Notes under the pieces: model-generated
Told to the model about the DNA's origin: nothing
Seen by the model: only the letters and a program-made list of their open reading frames with translations
Databases searched by the model: none
Translations under genes and position numbers: made by a program
Source: Gordonia lacunae
GTDB lineage: Bacteria; Actinomycetota; Actinomycetes; Mycobacteriales; Mycobacteriaceae
Direction: 5' to 3'
Assembly: GCF_002149015.1 (NCBI RefSeq)
Contig: NZ_NGFO01000025.1
Location: 53,627 to 90,727 of the forward strand
DNA length: 37,101 nucleotides
In this document: piece by piece, positions 15,044 to 23,396 of the stretch
Position numbering within the stretch: position 1 is the stretch's first letter
How the letters are laid out: each line of letters begins with the position of its first letter

Positions 15044-17926
15044 GTGACTTCAGCCGAGAAGACGAGCGGCGACACCGCCGGCACGACCGCACATCGCTAC
15101 ACGGCGTCGGTCGCCGGGGAGATCGAGCAGCGCTGGCAGCAGACCTGGTCCGACGAGCACGCCTACGAGGCGCCGAATCCCGTCGGGCCGCTCGCCGGTG
15201 ACCTGTCCGCCTTCGGCGGCGGCTCTGCCGACGCGGCCGACAAGCTCTTCGTGCAGGACATGTTCCCCTACCCGTCCGGTGCGGGCCTGCACGTCGGCCA
15301 CCCACTCGGCTTCATCGCGAGCGACGTCTTCGCCCGCTACCAGCGGATGACCGGCAAGAACGTGCTGCACACGATGGGCTTCGATTCCTTCGGCCTGCCG
15401 GCCGAGCAGTACGCCGTTCAGACCGGTACCCACCCGCGGACCACGACCGAGCAGAACATCGAGCGCTACCTGGGCCAGATCCGGCGGCTCGGGCTGGGCC
15501 ACGACGAGCGTCGTCGAGTGGCCACCACCGATGTCGACTTCTACCGCTGGACCCAGTGGATCTTCCTGCAGATCTACAACTCCTGGTACGACGCCGATCA
15601 GGGCAAGGCCCGGCGCATCTCCGAGTTGGTCGACGAATTCGCCTCGGGTGCACGAACGTTGGGCGGAAAGCACGAGGGGCGCGACTGGGCCGACCTCTCC
15701 CCCGCCGAGCGCACCGAGGTCCTCGACGACCATCGCCTGGTGTACCTGAGCGATTCGCTGGTCAACTGGTGCCCGGGGCTGGGCACCGTGCTGGCCAACG
15801 AGGAGGTCACCGCCGACGGTCGCAGTGATCGCGGCAACTTCCCCGTGTTCCGGAAACACCTGCGGCAGTGGATGATGCGGATCACCGCGTACTCCGACCG
15901 GTTGCTCGACGATCTCGATCTGCTGGACTGGCCCGACAAGGTCAAGTCCATGCAGCGCAACTGGATCGGGCGCTCGCGCGGCGCCCAGGTGCGCTTCGAC
16001 GTGCCCGGCGTCGGCGGTATCGAGGTGTTCACCACCCGTCCCGACACGCTCTTCGGCGCCACCTACATGGTCCTCGCTCCGGAGCATCCCCTGGTCGACG
16101 AGCTGACCGCAGTCGAATGGCCGGCCGGCACCGATGAGCGCTGGACCCGCGGTACGACCGATCCCGCGACCGCGATCGCGGAGTACCGCGCGTCCATCGC
16201 CGCGAAGTCCGACCTCGAGCGCCAGGAGAACAAGGAGAAGACGGGCGTCTTCACCGGCAGCTTCGCCGTCAATCCCGTGAACGGCGAGCAGGTTCCGGTC
16301 TTCGTCGCCGACTACGTCCTGATGGGATACGGCACCGGTGCGATCATGGCGGTCCCGGCCCACGACGCCCGCGACCATGAGTTCGCAACGGTGTTCGGGC
16401 TGCCGATCCGCGAGGTGATCGGCTCCGACACCGACATCGCCACCGAGGCCTACGTCGGCGACGGTCCCCTGGTGAATTCCGGGTTCCTCGACGGTCGCAA
16501 TGTCGAGAACGCGAAGGCGGCGATCGTCGAACGTCTCGAGGCCGACGGTGTGGGCACCGGGAGAATCCAGTACAAGCTGCGCGACTGGCTGTTCGCCCGT
16601 CAGCGGTACTGGGGCGAGCCCTTCCCGATCGTCTACGATGCCGCCGGTCAGCCGCATGCGCTCCCCGAATCGTTGCTGCCGGTGGAGCTTCCCGAGGTCG
16701 ACGACTACGCGCCGGTGTCGTTCGACCCCGACGACGCGGACAGCGAACCGTCTCCCCCGCTGGCCAAGGCCGCCGAGTGGATGACGGTGGAACTCGATCT
16801 GGGTGATGGGGTGCAGACCTACACCCGGGACGCGAATGTCATGCCCCAGTGGGCCGGCAGTTCGTGGTACCAGCTGCGCTACATCGACCCGACCAACTCG
16901 GAGACCTTGTGCGCCAAGGAGAACGAGGCGTACTGGATGGGTCCGCGCCCGGAACTGCACGGCGCGAACGATCCGGGTGGCCTCGACCTCTACATCGGTG
17001 GTGTCGAGCACGCGGTGCTGCACCTGCTGTACTCGCGTTTCTGGCACAAGGTCCTGTTCGATCTCGGATACGTCACCAGTCGCGAGCCGTACCGAAAGCT
17101 GTTCAACCAGGGCATGATCCAGGCCTACGCGTACACCGACTCGCGCGGGATCTACGTTCCTGCCGAGGAGGTCACCGAGGAGAACGGCGAGTTCTTCTAC
17201 AACGGCGAGAAGGTTCGCCAGGAGTACGGCAAGATGGGCAAGTCGCTGAAGAACTCGGTGGCCCCCGACGACATCTGCCGCGACTACGGTGCCGACACCC
17301 TGCGCGTCTACGAGATGTTCATGGGCCCGCTCGACCAGTCACGGCCGTGGGCCACCAAGGACGTGGTGGGCTCCCAGCGATTCCTGCAGCGCATCTGGCG
17401 GCTCGTCGTCGACGAGGAGTCCGGGTCGCTGCGCGTCGCCGACACCGAACTCGACGACGAGACGAAACGGTTGCTGCACAAGACGATCGCCGGCGTCCGC
17501 GAGGACTACGACGCGCTGCGCAACAACACCGCGGTCGCCAAGTTGACGGTGCTGACCAACCATCTCACCAAGAACTTCGAGAAGACAGGAGCGCCCCGGG
17601 ATGCCGTCGAGCCGCTGGTGACCATGCTCGCTCCCCTGGCCCCACACATCGCCGAGGAGCTGTGGCACCGGTTGGGCCATGACACTCTCGTGGTGCGGAC
17701 GCCGTTCCCGGTGGCCGACGACGCATGGCTGGTCGAGGACACCGTCGAGATCCCGGTCCAGGTCAAGGGCAAGGTCCGCAGCCGGATCACCGTCGCGGCC
17801 GACGCCGACGAGGACACGGTGCGCGCCACCGCCCTCGCCGACGAGAAGATCGTCGCGATTCTCGACGGTGCCGAGCCCCGCAAGGTCATCGTGGTGCCCG
17901 GCCGGATGGTGAACATCGTCCCGTGA
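15044..17926 (+). CDS. leuS: Leucyl-tRNA synthetase
   Basis: A 960-residue class I aminoacyl-tRNA synthetase that charges tRNA-Leu with leucine using ATP. The HIGH motif is H83-V-G-H86 (PYPSGAGLHVGHPLG) and the KMSKS loop is KMGKS at 730-734. The CP1 editing domain is present, with the TTRPDTLFG and GYGTGAIMAVPAHDARDHEFA motifs that clear mischarged isoleucine or norvaline. The anticodon-binding and C-terminal domains follow, ending with EPRKVIVVPGRMVNIV. Length is normal for mycobacterial enzymes. GTG 15044 is chosen from the -10 spacing and because the upstream open frame is Arg-rich and shadow-like. Repeat cluster R2 starts 11 bp after the stop. Confidence 0.97.
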   Translation: MTSAEKTSGDTAGTTAHRYTASVAGEIEQRWQQTWSDEHAYEAPNPVGPLAGDLSAFGGGSADAADKLFVQDMFPYPSGAGLHVGHPLGFIASDVFARYQRMTGKNVLHTMGFDSFGLPAEQYAVQTGTHPRTTTEQNIERYLGQIRRLGLGHDERRRVATTDVDFYRWTQWIFLQIYNSWYDADQGKARRISELVDEFASGARTLGGKHEGRDWADLSPAERTEVLDDHRLVYLSDSLVNWCPGLGTVLANEEVTADGRSDRGNFPVFRKHLRQWMMRITAYSDRLLDDLDLLDWPDKVKSMQRNWIGRSRGAQVRFDVPGVGGIEVFTTRPDTLFGATYMVLAPEHPLVDELTAVEWPAGTDERWTRGTTDPATAIAEYRASIAAKSDLERQENKEKTGVFTGSFAVNPVNGEQVPVFVADYVLMGYGTGAIMAVPAHDARDHEFATVFGLPIREVIGSDTDIATEAYVGDGPLVNSGFLDGRNVENAKAAIVERLEADGVGTGRIQYKLRDWLFARQRYWGEPFPIVYDAAGQPHALPESLLPVELPEVDDYAPVSFDPDDADSEPSPPLAKAAEWMTVELDLGDGVQTYTRDANVMPQWAGSSWYQLRYIDPTNSETLCAKENEAYWMGPRPELHGANDPGGLDLYIGGVEHAVLHLLYSRFWHKVLFDLGYVTSREPYRKLFNQGMIQAYAYTDSRGIYVPAEEVTEENGEFFYNGEKVRQEYGKMGKSLKNSVAPDDICRDYGADTLRVYEMFMGPLDQSRPWATKDVVGSQRFLQRIWRLVVDEESGSLRVADTELDDETKRLLHKTIAGVREDYDALRNNTAVAKLTVLTNHLTKNFEKTGAPRDAVEPLVTMLAPLAPHIAEELWHRLGHDTLVVRTPFPVADDAWLVEDTVEIPVQVKGKVRSRITVAADADEDTVRATALADEKIVAILDGAEPRKVIVVPGRMVNIVP

Positions 17927-17936
17927 CGGCCACCCC

Positions 17937-18105
17937 CGCTCCCTGAGCTGAGGAGCGAGCTTGCGAGCGTCACGAAGGGTCTCGCACCCTCGGTCACCGG
18001 ACCCTTCGTGACGCGCCCTCCGCAAGCTCCGGGGTGCTCCTCAGGGAGCAGGAGAAGGCTGCACCTCATGGAGCAGGAGAAGGCTGCACCTCAGGGAGCG
18101 GCGCG
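17937..18105. repeat. GC-rich repeat cluster R2
   Basis: Fills the gap between convergent leuS and the TfoX-like gene. A 15-bp perfect stem, GCGTCACGAAGGGTC (17967-17981) with 18000-18014, surrounds an 18-nt loop and is flanked by CTCCCTGAGCTGAGGAGCGAG-like units and, on the right, inverted CTCCTCAGGGAGC-type units. A 30-bp local duplication (two AGGAGAAGGCTGCACCTCA copies near 18050 and 18077) follows. Stem sequence and setting match R1 and R3. Confidence 0.82.
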
Positions 18106-18108
18106 GCC

Positions 18109-18441
18109 CTACTTCGGCGGCAGCTTCCGCGCGAAATCGGAACCGATGGCGATCCAGCGGGACAGCTGACGATCGGTGGCGATACCCGCGTCGTCGACGC
18201 GTAGCCATCCGCGGGTCTCACGGCCGGACATCACCATCGGCCGGGTGTGCGGGTACTCGAGGAGGCTCTCGGTCTCCTCGGGTGCGACGCGAACCATGAT
18301 CCCGCCCTTGCCGCTGGCTGCGACGGCCATGTTGCCGTTGATCAAGAAGGCCAGCCCGCCGAACATGGTCTTCTCGTCGAGGCCGCACTCGGTCGCCAGC
18401 AGAGCGCGGATGCGGTAGGCCAGTTCCTCGTCGTACGCCAC
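18109..18441 (-). CDS. TfoX/Sxy N-terminal-domain protein
   Basis: A 110-residue single-domain protein of the TfoX N-terminal type: DEELAYRIRALL, then the core motif EKTMFGGLAFLINGNMAV, then GGIMVRVAPEE and the C-terminal helix SRWIAIGSDFARKLPPK. TfoX/Sxy regulates competence in gamma-proteobacteria, but small actinobacterial members have no established function. GTG 18441 is supported by TAGCCT ending exactly 6 nt upstream. It is convergent with leuS across repeat R2 and divergent from the acyl-CoA dehydrogenase gene, with 72 bp between the start codons. Confidence 0.83.
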   Translation of the reverse strand: MAYDEELAYRIRALLATECGLDEKTMFGGLAFLINGNMAVAASGKGGIMVRVAPEETESLLEYPHTRPMVMSGRETRGWLRVDDAGIATDRQLSRWIAIGSDFARKLPPK

Positions 18442-18447
18442 CGGTCC

Positions 18448-18453
18448 AGGCTA
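18448..18453 (-). promoter_or_regulatory. -10 box of the TfoX-like gene
   Basis: Minus-strand TAGCCT, then 6 nt, then GTG 18441; leaderless promoter geometry. Confidence 0.5.
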
Positions 18454-18489
18454 TTCGGCTTCGGTCACGATCCGGGACTTGGCAAGGAA

Positions 18490-18507
18490 CTTACTGCGCA
18501 GTAAGGT
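18490..18507 (+). promoter_or_regulatory. Perfect 16-bp palindromic operator over the fadE -10 box
   Basis: CTTACTGCGCAGTAAG (18490-18505) is a perfect palindrome. Its right end overlaps the -10 box TAAGGT (18502-18507), which ends 6 nt before ATG 18514. A repressor bound here would block a leaderless fadE transcript. The sequence type suits a TetR-like dimer; the regulator is not encoded next to it. Confidence 0.7.
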
Positions 18508-18513
18508 ACTGCC

Positions 18514-19707
18514 ATGGCGATCAACCTGGAGCTCCCGAAGAAGTTCGATTCGACGGTCGAGCGCACCCACATGGCTGCCGAGCACCTCTTCCGGCCGATC
18601 TCGCGCAAGTACGACCAGGCCGAGCACGAGTATCCGGTCGAGCTCGACGAGCTGGCGAAGCTCGCCAAGCAGGGCCGATCGTCGGAGAAGTCGGACGACA
18701 CCGAGAAGCCGGCGTCCGACGCGCCGTCGGTGAACGGCGCCAACATGCGCGGTCTCCTCTCCGCGCTCGAGATGAGCTGGGGCGACGTCGGCCTGCTGCT
18801 CTCCATCCCGGGCCAGGGTCTCGGCAACGCGGCGATCGCGGCGGTTGCCAATCCCGAGCAACTCGAGCGTTTCGGCGACGTGTGGGCGGCAATGGCCATC
18901 ACCGAGCCGAGCTTCGGCTCGGACTCGGCGGCGGTGTCGACGACCGCGACGCTCGACGGCGACGAGTACATCCTGAACGGCGAGAAGATCTTCGTGACCG
19001 CGGGCTCGCGGGCCAACCACGTCGTCGTGTGGGCGACCATCGACAAGAGCGTCGGACGCGCGGCCATCAAGAGTTTCGTCGTCCCGATGACCACCGACGG
19101 TGTCACCATCGCCCGTCTCGAACACAAGCTGGGCATCAAGGCGTCCGACACGGCGGTCATCCGGTTCGAGAATGCGCGGGTGCCTGCCGAGAACCTCCTG
19201 GGCTCGCCGGAGATCGACACCAAGAAGGCCTTCGGCGGGGTCATGCAGACCTTCGACAACACCCGCCCGGTCGTCGCCGCGATGGCCATCGGGCTCGGTC
19301 GCGCGTCCCTCGAGGAGTTGCGGCGGATGGTGGAGGAAGCCGGTCACGAGATCGACTACGACCGCCCCGCCTCATCGCAGCACGCCACCGTCGCCGAGTT
19401 CATCAGGCTCGAATCCGATTGGGAGGCATCGTGGTTGCACACGGTGCGGGCGGCCTGGATGGCCGACAACAATCAGCCGAACTCGACCGAGGCCTCGATG
19501 TCGAAGGCGAAGGCCGGCCGTACCGTCACCGACATCACCAACAAGACAGTCGAAGTCGGCGCCACCGCAGGCTATTCCGAGACCTCGCTGGTGGAGAAGT
19601 GGGCGCGCGACTCGAAGATCCTCGACATCTTCGAGGGCACACAGCAGATCCAGCAGCTGATCATCGCCCGACGCGTGTTGGGTAAGACCTCAACCGATTT
19701 GAAGTAG
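18514..19707 (+). CDS. Acyl-CoA dehydrogenase (FadE23/FadE24-like)
   Basis: A 397-residue FAD enzyme that makes the trans-2,3 double bond of acyl-CoA in beta-oxidation or a related pathway. The N-terminus MAINLELPKKFDSTVERTH and the RPISRKYDQAEHEYPVEL segment recall mycobacterial FadE23/FadE24. The middle domain has AITEPSFGSDSAAVSTTAT (FAD and substrate contacts), and the C-terminal helical domain ends with ILDIFEGTQQIQQLIIARRVLG, where E374 is at the place of the catalytic base of medium-chain enzymes. In M. tuberculosis fadE24 and fadE23 are neighbours as I recall; here only one gene is present. The start is fixed by a leaderless -10 box overlapped by a perfect palindrome, so expression is probably repressed by a TetR- or GntR-type protein encoded elsewhere. 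Confidence 0.9.
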   Translation: MAINLELPKKFDSTVERTHMAAEHLFRPISRKYDQAEHEYPVELDELAKLAKQGRSSEKSDDTEKPASDAPSVNGANMRGLLSALEMSWGDVGLLLSIPGQGLGNAAIAAVANPEQLERFGDVWAAMAITEPSFGSDSAAVSTTATLDGDEYILNGEKIFVTAGSRANHVVVWATIDKSVGRAAIKSFVVPMTTDGVTIARLEHKLGIKASDTAVIRFENARVPAENLLGSPEIDTKKAFGGVMQTFDNTRPVVAAMAIGLGRASLEELRRMVEEAGHEIDYDRPASSQHATVAEFIRLESDWEASWLHTVRAAWMADNNQPNSTEASMSKAKAGRTVTDITNKTVEVGATAGYSETSLVEKWARDSKILDIFEGTQQIQQLIIARRVLGKTSTDLK

Positions 19708-19837
19708 TTGGGCACGATTCGCGAAGGCTAAAGCGACAATACGGCACATCCGGGTCGGTCAGATGTGACGATGGGGGAGCAGAGGGGCCCAGACCGGCGC
19801 CCTGACCGATAACCCCGTCCATCGGAGGTGGTGTGGG

Positions 19838-21085
19838 ATGACCGCACCCGAGAACATCACGATCGACCCGTCCCTGATCGACCTGTACAAGGACCTGCAC
19901 CGCAATCCGGAGCTCGGTTTCCGGGAGGTCCGGACCTCGTCGATCGTGGTGGATCGTCTCCGGTCTGCGGGGTTCGACGTCCTCACCGAGGTCGGGAAGA
20001 CCGGCGTCGTCGGGGTCCTGCGCAACGGGGACGGTCCGATCGTCGCGTCGCGGGCCGACATGGATGCACTCCCCGTGCGGGAGGACACCGGTCTCGACTA
20101 CGCCAGCACCGCCACCGCGACCGATGAGGACGGCAAGACGGTTCCGGTCGCCCACGCGTGCGGACACGATCTGCACACCACGTGCCTGCTGGGTGCGGCG
20201 GCGATGCTGGCCGATGAGGCCTCGACGTGGTCGGGCACCCTGGTCGTCGTGTTCCAGCCCGCGGAGGAACTGGGGGCCGGCGCGCAGGCGATGGTCGACG
20301 ATGGCCTGTGGGATCGCGTTCCGGTGCCGGAAGTCGTCATCGGGCAACATGTGTCACCGCTCCCGGCAGGGAAGATCGCCGGTCACGCGGGTGCGTCGTA
20401 TGCGGCGTCGGATTCCTTGCGGATACGACTCGTGGGTCGGGGCGCGCACGGGTCGATGCCGGAAGCGTCCGTCGACCCGATCGTGCTGGCGGCCTCGACG
20501 GTGCTGCGATTGCAGACGGTGATCTCACGTGAGATCCCGAGCACCGCCACCGCGGTCCTGACCGTGGGATCCATCCACGCCGGCGATGCCGCGAATGTCA
20601 TTCCGGGCGAGGCGGAGCTACAGCTGAACATCCGCAGCTACGACGAGACCGTGCGGCGTCGAATCCTGGACAGCGTGGAGCGCATCGTGCGCGGGGAGGC
20701 TGCTGCATCGGGCGCGCCGGGAGAGCCGACCATCACCGAGATCGAGCGCTTCCCGGTGGTGACGAACGACTCCACCGCGCTCTCCACGACGCTCGGCGCG
20801 TTCGCGGAGTGGCTGGGTCCGGACAACATCCTCGATCCGGGCGCGGGGGCGGGGAGCGAGGATGTGGGGGTCCTGGCGACGAGCTGCGGCGCGCCGCTCT
20901 CGTACTGGCTGCTCGGTGGCGCGGATCCGGCCCTGTTCACGACGGGCGACATGACGGATCCGGCGTTGCTGAAGGTGCCGTCGAATCACTCACCGCACTA
21001 TGCGCCGGTCATCGACCCCACGCTTTCGATCGGGGTGCGGGCGCAGGTCGTCGCAGCGCGGACCTGGCTGGGACGGGCCGCCTGA
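19838..21085 (+). CDS. M20-family amidohydrolase (hippurate/N-acyl-amino-acid hydrolase type)
   Basis: A 415-residue di-zinc M20D-type amidohydrolase. Metal and catalytic motifs are in order: SRADMDALPV, HACGHDLHT (about residues 104-112), VVVFQPAEELGAG (with the tandem acidic pair), VSPLPAGKIAGHAG, the dimerisation (lid) domain with GRGAHGSMPEASVDPI, and near the C-terminus GSEDVGVL and VPSNHSPHYAPV. It should cleave N-acyl or N-aroyl amino acids, or related amides, in the cytosol. The substrate is not determined. ATG 19838 follows GGAGG at 19824-19828, a good Shine-Dalgarno, so this gene is not leaderless. It is 130 bp downstream of fadE and may be transcribed separately. It ends 22 bp before the convergent lipase gene. 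Confidence 0.9.
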   Translation: MTAPENITIDPSLIDLYKDLHRNPELGFREVRTSSIVVDRLRSAGFDVLTEVGKTGVVGVLRNGDGPIVASRADMDALPVREDTGLDYASTATATDEDGKTVPVAHACGHDLHTTCLLGAAAMLADEASTWSGTLVVVFQPAEELGAGAQAMVDDGLWDRVPVPEVVIGQHVSPLPAGKIAGHAGASYAASDSLRIRLVGRGAHGSMPEASVDPIVLAASTVLRLQTVISREIPSTATAVLTVGSIHAGDAANVIPGEAELQLNIRSYDETVRRRILDSVERIVRGEAAASGAPGEPTITEIERFPVVTNDSTALSTTLGAFAEWLGPDNILDPGAGAGSEDVGVLATSCGAPLSYWLLGGADPALFTTGDMTDPALLKVPSNHSPHYAPVIDPTLSIGVRAQVVAARTWLGRAA

Positions 21086-21107
21086 CCGGATCGCCCTGCT
21101 CGGCGTC

Positions 21108-22352
21108 TCAGATCTGGCTGACAAGCCAGCGGGCGATGACGGCCGCGGTATCGCGGTCGGTGGCCACGCCCGCATGTCCGGTGAACCGGTCGGCGTACGT
21201 CACGCGCACTCCGGCACGCCGGTAGTCCCGCGCCAAACCGGACACCAGCAATTGCGGCGACACGGTGTCGACGGTGCCCGAGTCGATCCGAACCGGAAGG
21301 TCGGGTGAGAAGCGAAGTCGCGCGACATCGTTGGAGCGCAGGATGGTCGTCAGTGCCTGCTTCATCTCGTCGCCGCGGGGGCCGAGGAGTTGAGCCGGTG
21401 CCAGACCGCCGAAGGAGTCCGGTGCCGTTAGGTCCGCGTAGCAGCGGGTCTCCACCTGCGGCCGGAGTGCGCGTGCCGCATTGCTGAGCCCGCCGTTGTC
21501 CATCAGTTCGTCGAATGCGGGATCCGCTGCGGCGGCGCCGCTTCCGATCAGCGCGGCCAACCCCATGAGTTCGTTGACAGCCGGTCCGGCCACCGGGACG
21601 TGGGATGCGGCGTCGAGCAGGTCGGCCACCTGCGTCGGCGGTGCCAGCGCCGACACCGCGCGCAGCCGTAGACGTCCCCACTCCGACGACGGGCGGGCAG
21701 CGGCCGCCAGGGCGGCGACGGCGCCCTCCGAGTGGCCCGCGACGACGACGTCACGACCGATGCGTGCGTCGTGATCGGCCGTGGCGAGCGCCATGTCGAT
21801 CGTCGACCGCGCGAGTGAATCCCCGATGAGGTAGGGATGCGGTCCCGGCTCGCCGATTCCCTCGAAGTCCGGTCGGGCGACGACGAATCCGGCGTCGAGC
21901 AGGCGCGAGACGATGGCGTCACCGGAGACCATGCGAGGCAGTTCGGGGTGCCCGGCGTGTGCCGCGGAGGGAGCACAGTCGTCGGCGGCGCCCACTGTCA
22001 TGTGGTTCCAGACGGCAAGAGGCCAGCCCCCGGCCGGGGGCGGTGTCGACGGTGTGAGCAGGGTACCGGACATCACCGTGGGCACTCCGCGCACGGATGT
22101 CGAGGTGTATCGCACGCGCAGCGTCGAATCGGCTTGGGGCAGAGCGACAGTCCGGTCGTCCACACTCTCGGTGTCGATGATGCGGGGGACCACGCGCTGC
22201 ACAGCCGGTGACTCCCCGGTCGGCGTCGCCCACGACGGCCCGGCGCCCGCGAGGACTGCGGCACAGGCCATCCCGGCGGCGAGGAATCCGCTGGCCAGGC
22301 GTCGTCCGCCGGCTCGTCTCGTAGGCCGCGGGTGAGAAGTCGGCACCGTCAC
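21108..22352 (-). CDS. Secreted lipase, LIP family
   Basis: A 414-residue exported alpha/beta-hydrolase of the secretory lipase (LIP, Candida-lipase-like) family common in Mycobacteriales. After a twin-Arg-containing basic start (RPTRRAGGRRLA), residues about 20-43 are a signal peptide ending near GPSWATP. The core has YTSTSVRGVPTVMSGTLLTP, WNHMTVGAADDCAPS and the nucleophile S208 in VVAGHSEGAVAALAAA. The Asp/His pair is probably in the C-terminal DSGTVDTVSPQ and RFTGHAGVATDR regions. It probably hydrolyses acylglycerols or other esters outside the cell. GTG 22352 is supported by TACGCT ending exactly 6 nt upstream. It is convergent with the M20 gene, 22 bp apart. Confidence 0.87.
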   Translation of the reverse strand: MTVPTSHPRPTRRAGGRRLASGFLAAGMACAAVLAGAGPSWATPTGESPAVQRVVPRIIDTESVDDRTVALPQADSTLRVRYTSTSVRGVPTVMSGTLLTPSTPPPAGGWPLAVWNHMTVGAADDCAPSAAHAGHPELPRMVSGDAIVSRLLDAGFVVARPDFEGIGEPGPHPYLIGDSLARSTIDMALATADHDARIGRDVVVAGHSEGAVAALAAAARPSSEWGRLRLRAVSALAPPTQVADLLDAASHVPVAGPAVNELMGLAALIGSGAAAADPAFDELMDNGGLSNAARALRPQVETRCYADLTAPDSFGGLAPAQLLGPRGDEMKQALTTILRSNDVARLRFSPDLPVRIDSGTVDTVSPQLLVSGLARDYRRAGVRVTYADRFTGHAGVATDRDTAAVIARWLVSQI

Positions 22353-22358
22353 TCCAGC

Positions 22359-22364
22359 AGCGTA
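22359..22364 (-). promoter_or_regulatory. -10 box of the lipase gene
   Basis: Minus-strand TACGCT, then 6 nt, then GTG 22352; leaderless geometry. Confidence 0.5.
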
Positions 22365-22400
22365 ACCGCCACGGTCACCACGCGTGACGAGCCGAGCCGA

Positions 22401-23288
22401 TCATCGCAACAGGCGTTCCCGCAGCGTCGCTTCGCGCGCCAGGCGTTCGGTGTCGCGGCGCCGGCGCTCGGCCATGATCGCCGACAACACGTCCTCGAAC
22501 GGTGCGCCGGCTGGGGGAGCGGGGGCGACGAACGGCGCGACGCCGAACACGATCCGACGGGCGGCGTGCGCCCGCGGTTCGGGTTTCATGCCGTGCCGGC
22601 CGTTGAGGAACTGGCGGATGATCACGGCGAGGGGGTCGGGGAGTGCGGCCATGTCGGCCGAGACGGCCCACGACGTCAGGCCCGGCGGCATGTCGATGGG
22701 TGCCGGGTCGACCAGCCGATGGCGGTCGCGGATCACGTAGGTCCCGGCGAGCAGATCACCCAGGCGCTTGTTCCGGCGCGAGATCGCCGCCGAGATCAGC
22801 GCGGGGAGCCCGAGGCAGGCGTAGAGCTCGACGAAGCCGATCAGGGCGCGGGTCAGCGAGTGTCGGAAGCCCGTCGGCCCGGCGTCGTCCCGGACCGTCC
22901 GCAGGCCGAGGGCGAGATGCCCCACGGACTTTCCCGGCGTCAATGTCTCCAGCAGTGTCGGGAGCGCGACGACGGCGACGATCGGGATCAGCGTGTTGAT
23001 GGTTCCCCGCCATGCCTCGCTCACCTCGCCGGCGACCTTGAACGACAACCACCACAGGAACAACCACAGTCCGAACCCCAGCAGGACGTCGATGATGCCG
23101 GAGAGAATCCGGTAGCCGAGGTTCGCGGGAGGCAGTGCGAGTGCGACCGCTTCGCCGGAGACGAGGTCGTCGCGTCCGACGCCGACCGTCGTCGTGGCGC
23201 CGGCACCCCAGGCCACCGGGCCGGGACGACCGGCGACGGGCGCACCGGGGACCGCGGGCGGTCGCGGCGGCACGGGATGAGACATCAC
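22401..23288 (-). CDS. RDD-family membrane protein
   Basis: A 295-residue membrane protein. A Pro-rich start (about 35 residues) is followed by the RDD domain, about 50-190: PANLGYRILSGIIDVLLG begins the first transmembrane segment (with the Arg and Asp that name the family), then LLETLTPGKSVGHLALGLRTV, a third segment, and RNKRLGDLLAGTYVIRDR. A roughly 100-residue cytosolic C-terminal tail ends in charged helix (MAERRRRDTERLAREATLRERLL). The family's function is unsettled; some members affect ion homeostasis. It starts with GTG 23288 (ATG 23285 is equally possible), 5 nt after TAGGGT. It is divergent from a SpoIIM-type gene, an arrangement I recall for Rv3694c/Rv3695, so the two probably work together. 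Confidence 0.87.
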   Translation of the reverse strand: MMSHPVPPRPPAVPGAPVAGRPGPVAWGAGATTTVGVGRDDLVSGEAVALALPPANLGYRILSGIIDVLLGFGLWLFLWWLSFKVAGEVSEAWRGTINTLIPIVAVVALPTLLETLTPGKSVGHLALGLRTVRDDAGPTGFRHSLTRALIGFVELYACLGLPALISAAISRRNKRLGDLLAGTYVIRDRHRLVDPAPIDMPPGLTSWAVSADMAALPDPLAVIIRQFLNGRHGMKPEPRAHAARRIVFGVAPFVAPAPPAGAPFEDVLSAIMAERRRRDTERLAREATLRERLLR

Positions 23289-23293
23289 GCCTC

Positions 23294-23299
23294 ACCCTA
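23294..23299 (-). promoter_or_regulatory. -10 box of the RDD gene
   Basis: Minus-strand TAGGGT ends 5 nt before GTG 23288 and 8 nt before ATG 23285. Confidence 0.42.
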
Positions 23300-23384
23300 C
23301 GACGCGGAACCGGGCGACGGCGCCGGGAACACACAGCGCCGACGTCCGCTGAATGACACGCGTAGCGGACGCGAGAATGCCGGA

Positions 23385-23390
23385 TACGCT
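23385..23390 (+). promoter_or_regulatory. -10 box of the SpoIIM-type gene
   Basis: TACGCT, then 6 nt, then GTG 23397. The roughly 108-bp intergenic region thus holds two divergent leaderless promoters. Confidence 0.5.
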
Positions 23391-23396
23391 GGCCGC

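Noticed and set aside
22332..23396. Long plus-strand extension upstream of the SpoIIM gene
   Set aside because: It is antisense to the well-supported RDD gene, and a promoter with exact leaderless spacing lies just before GTG 23397.
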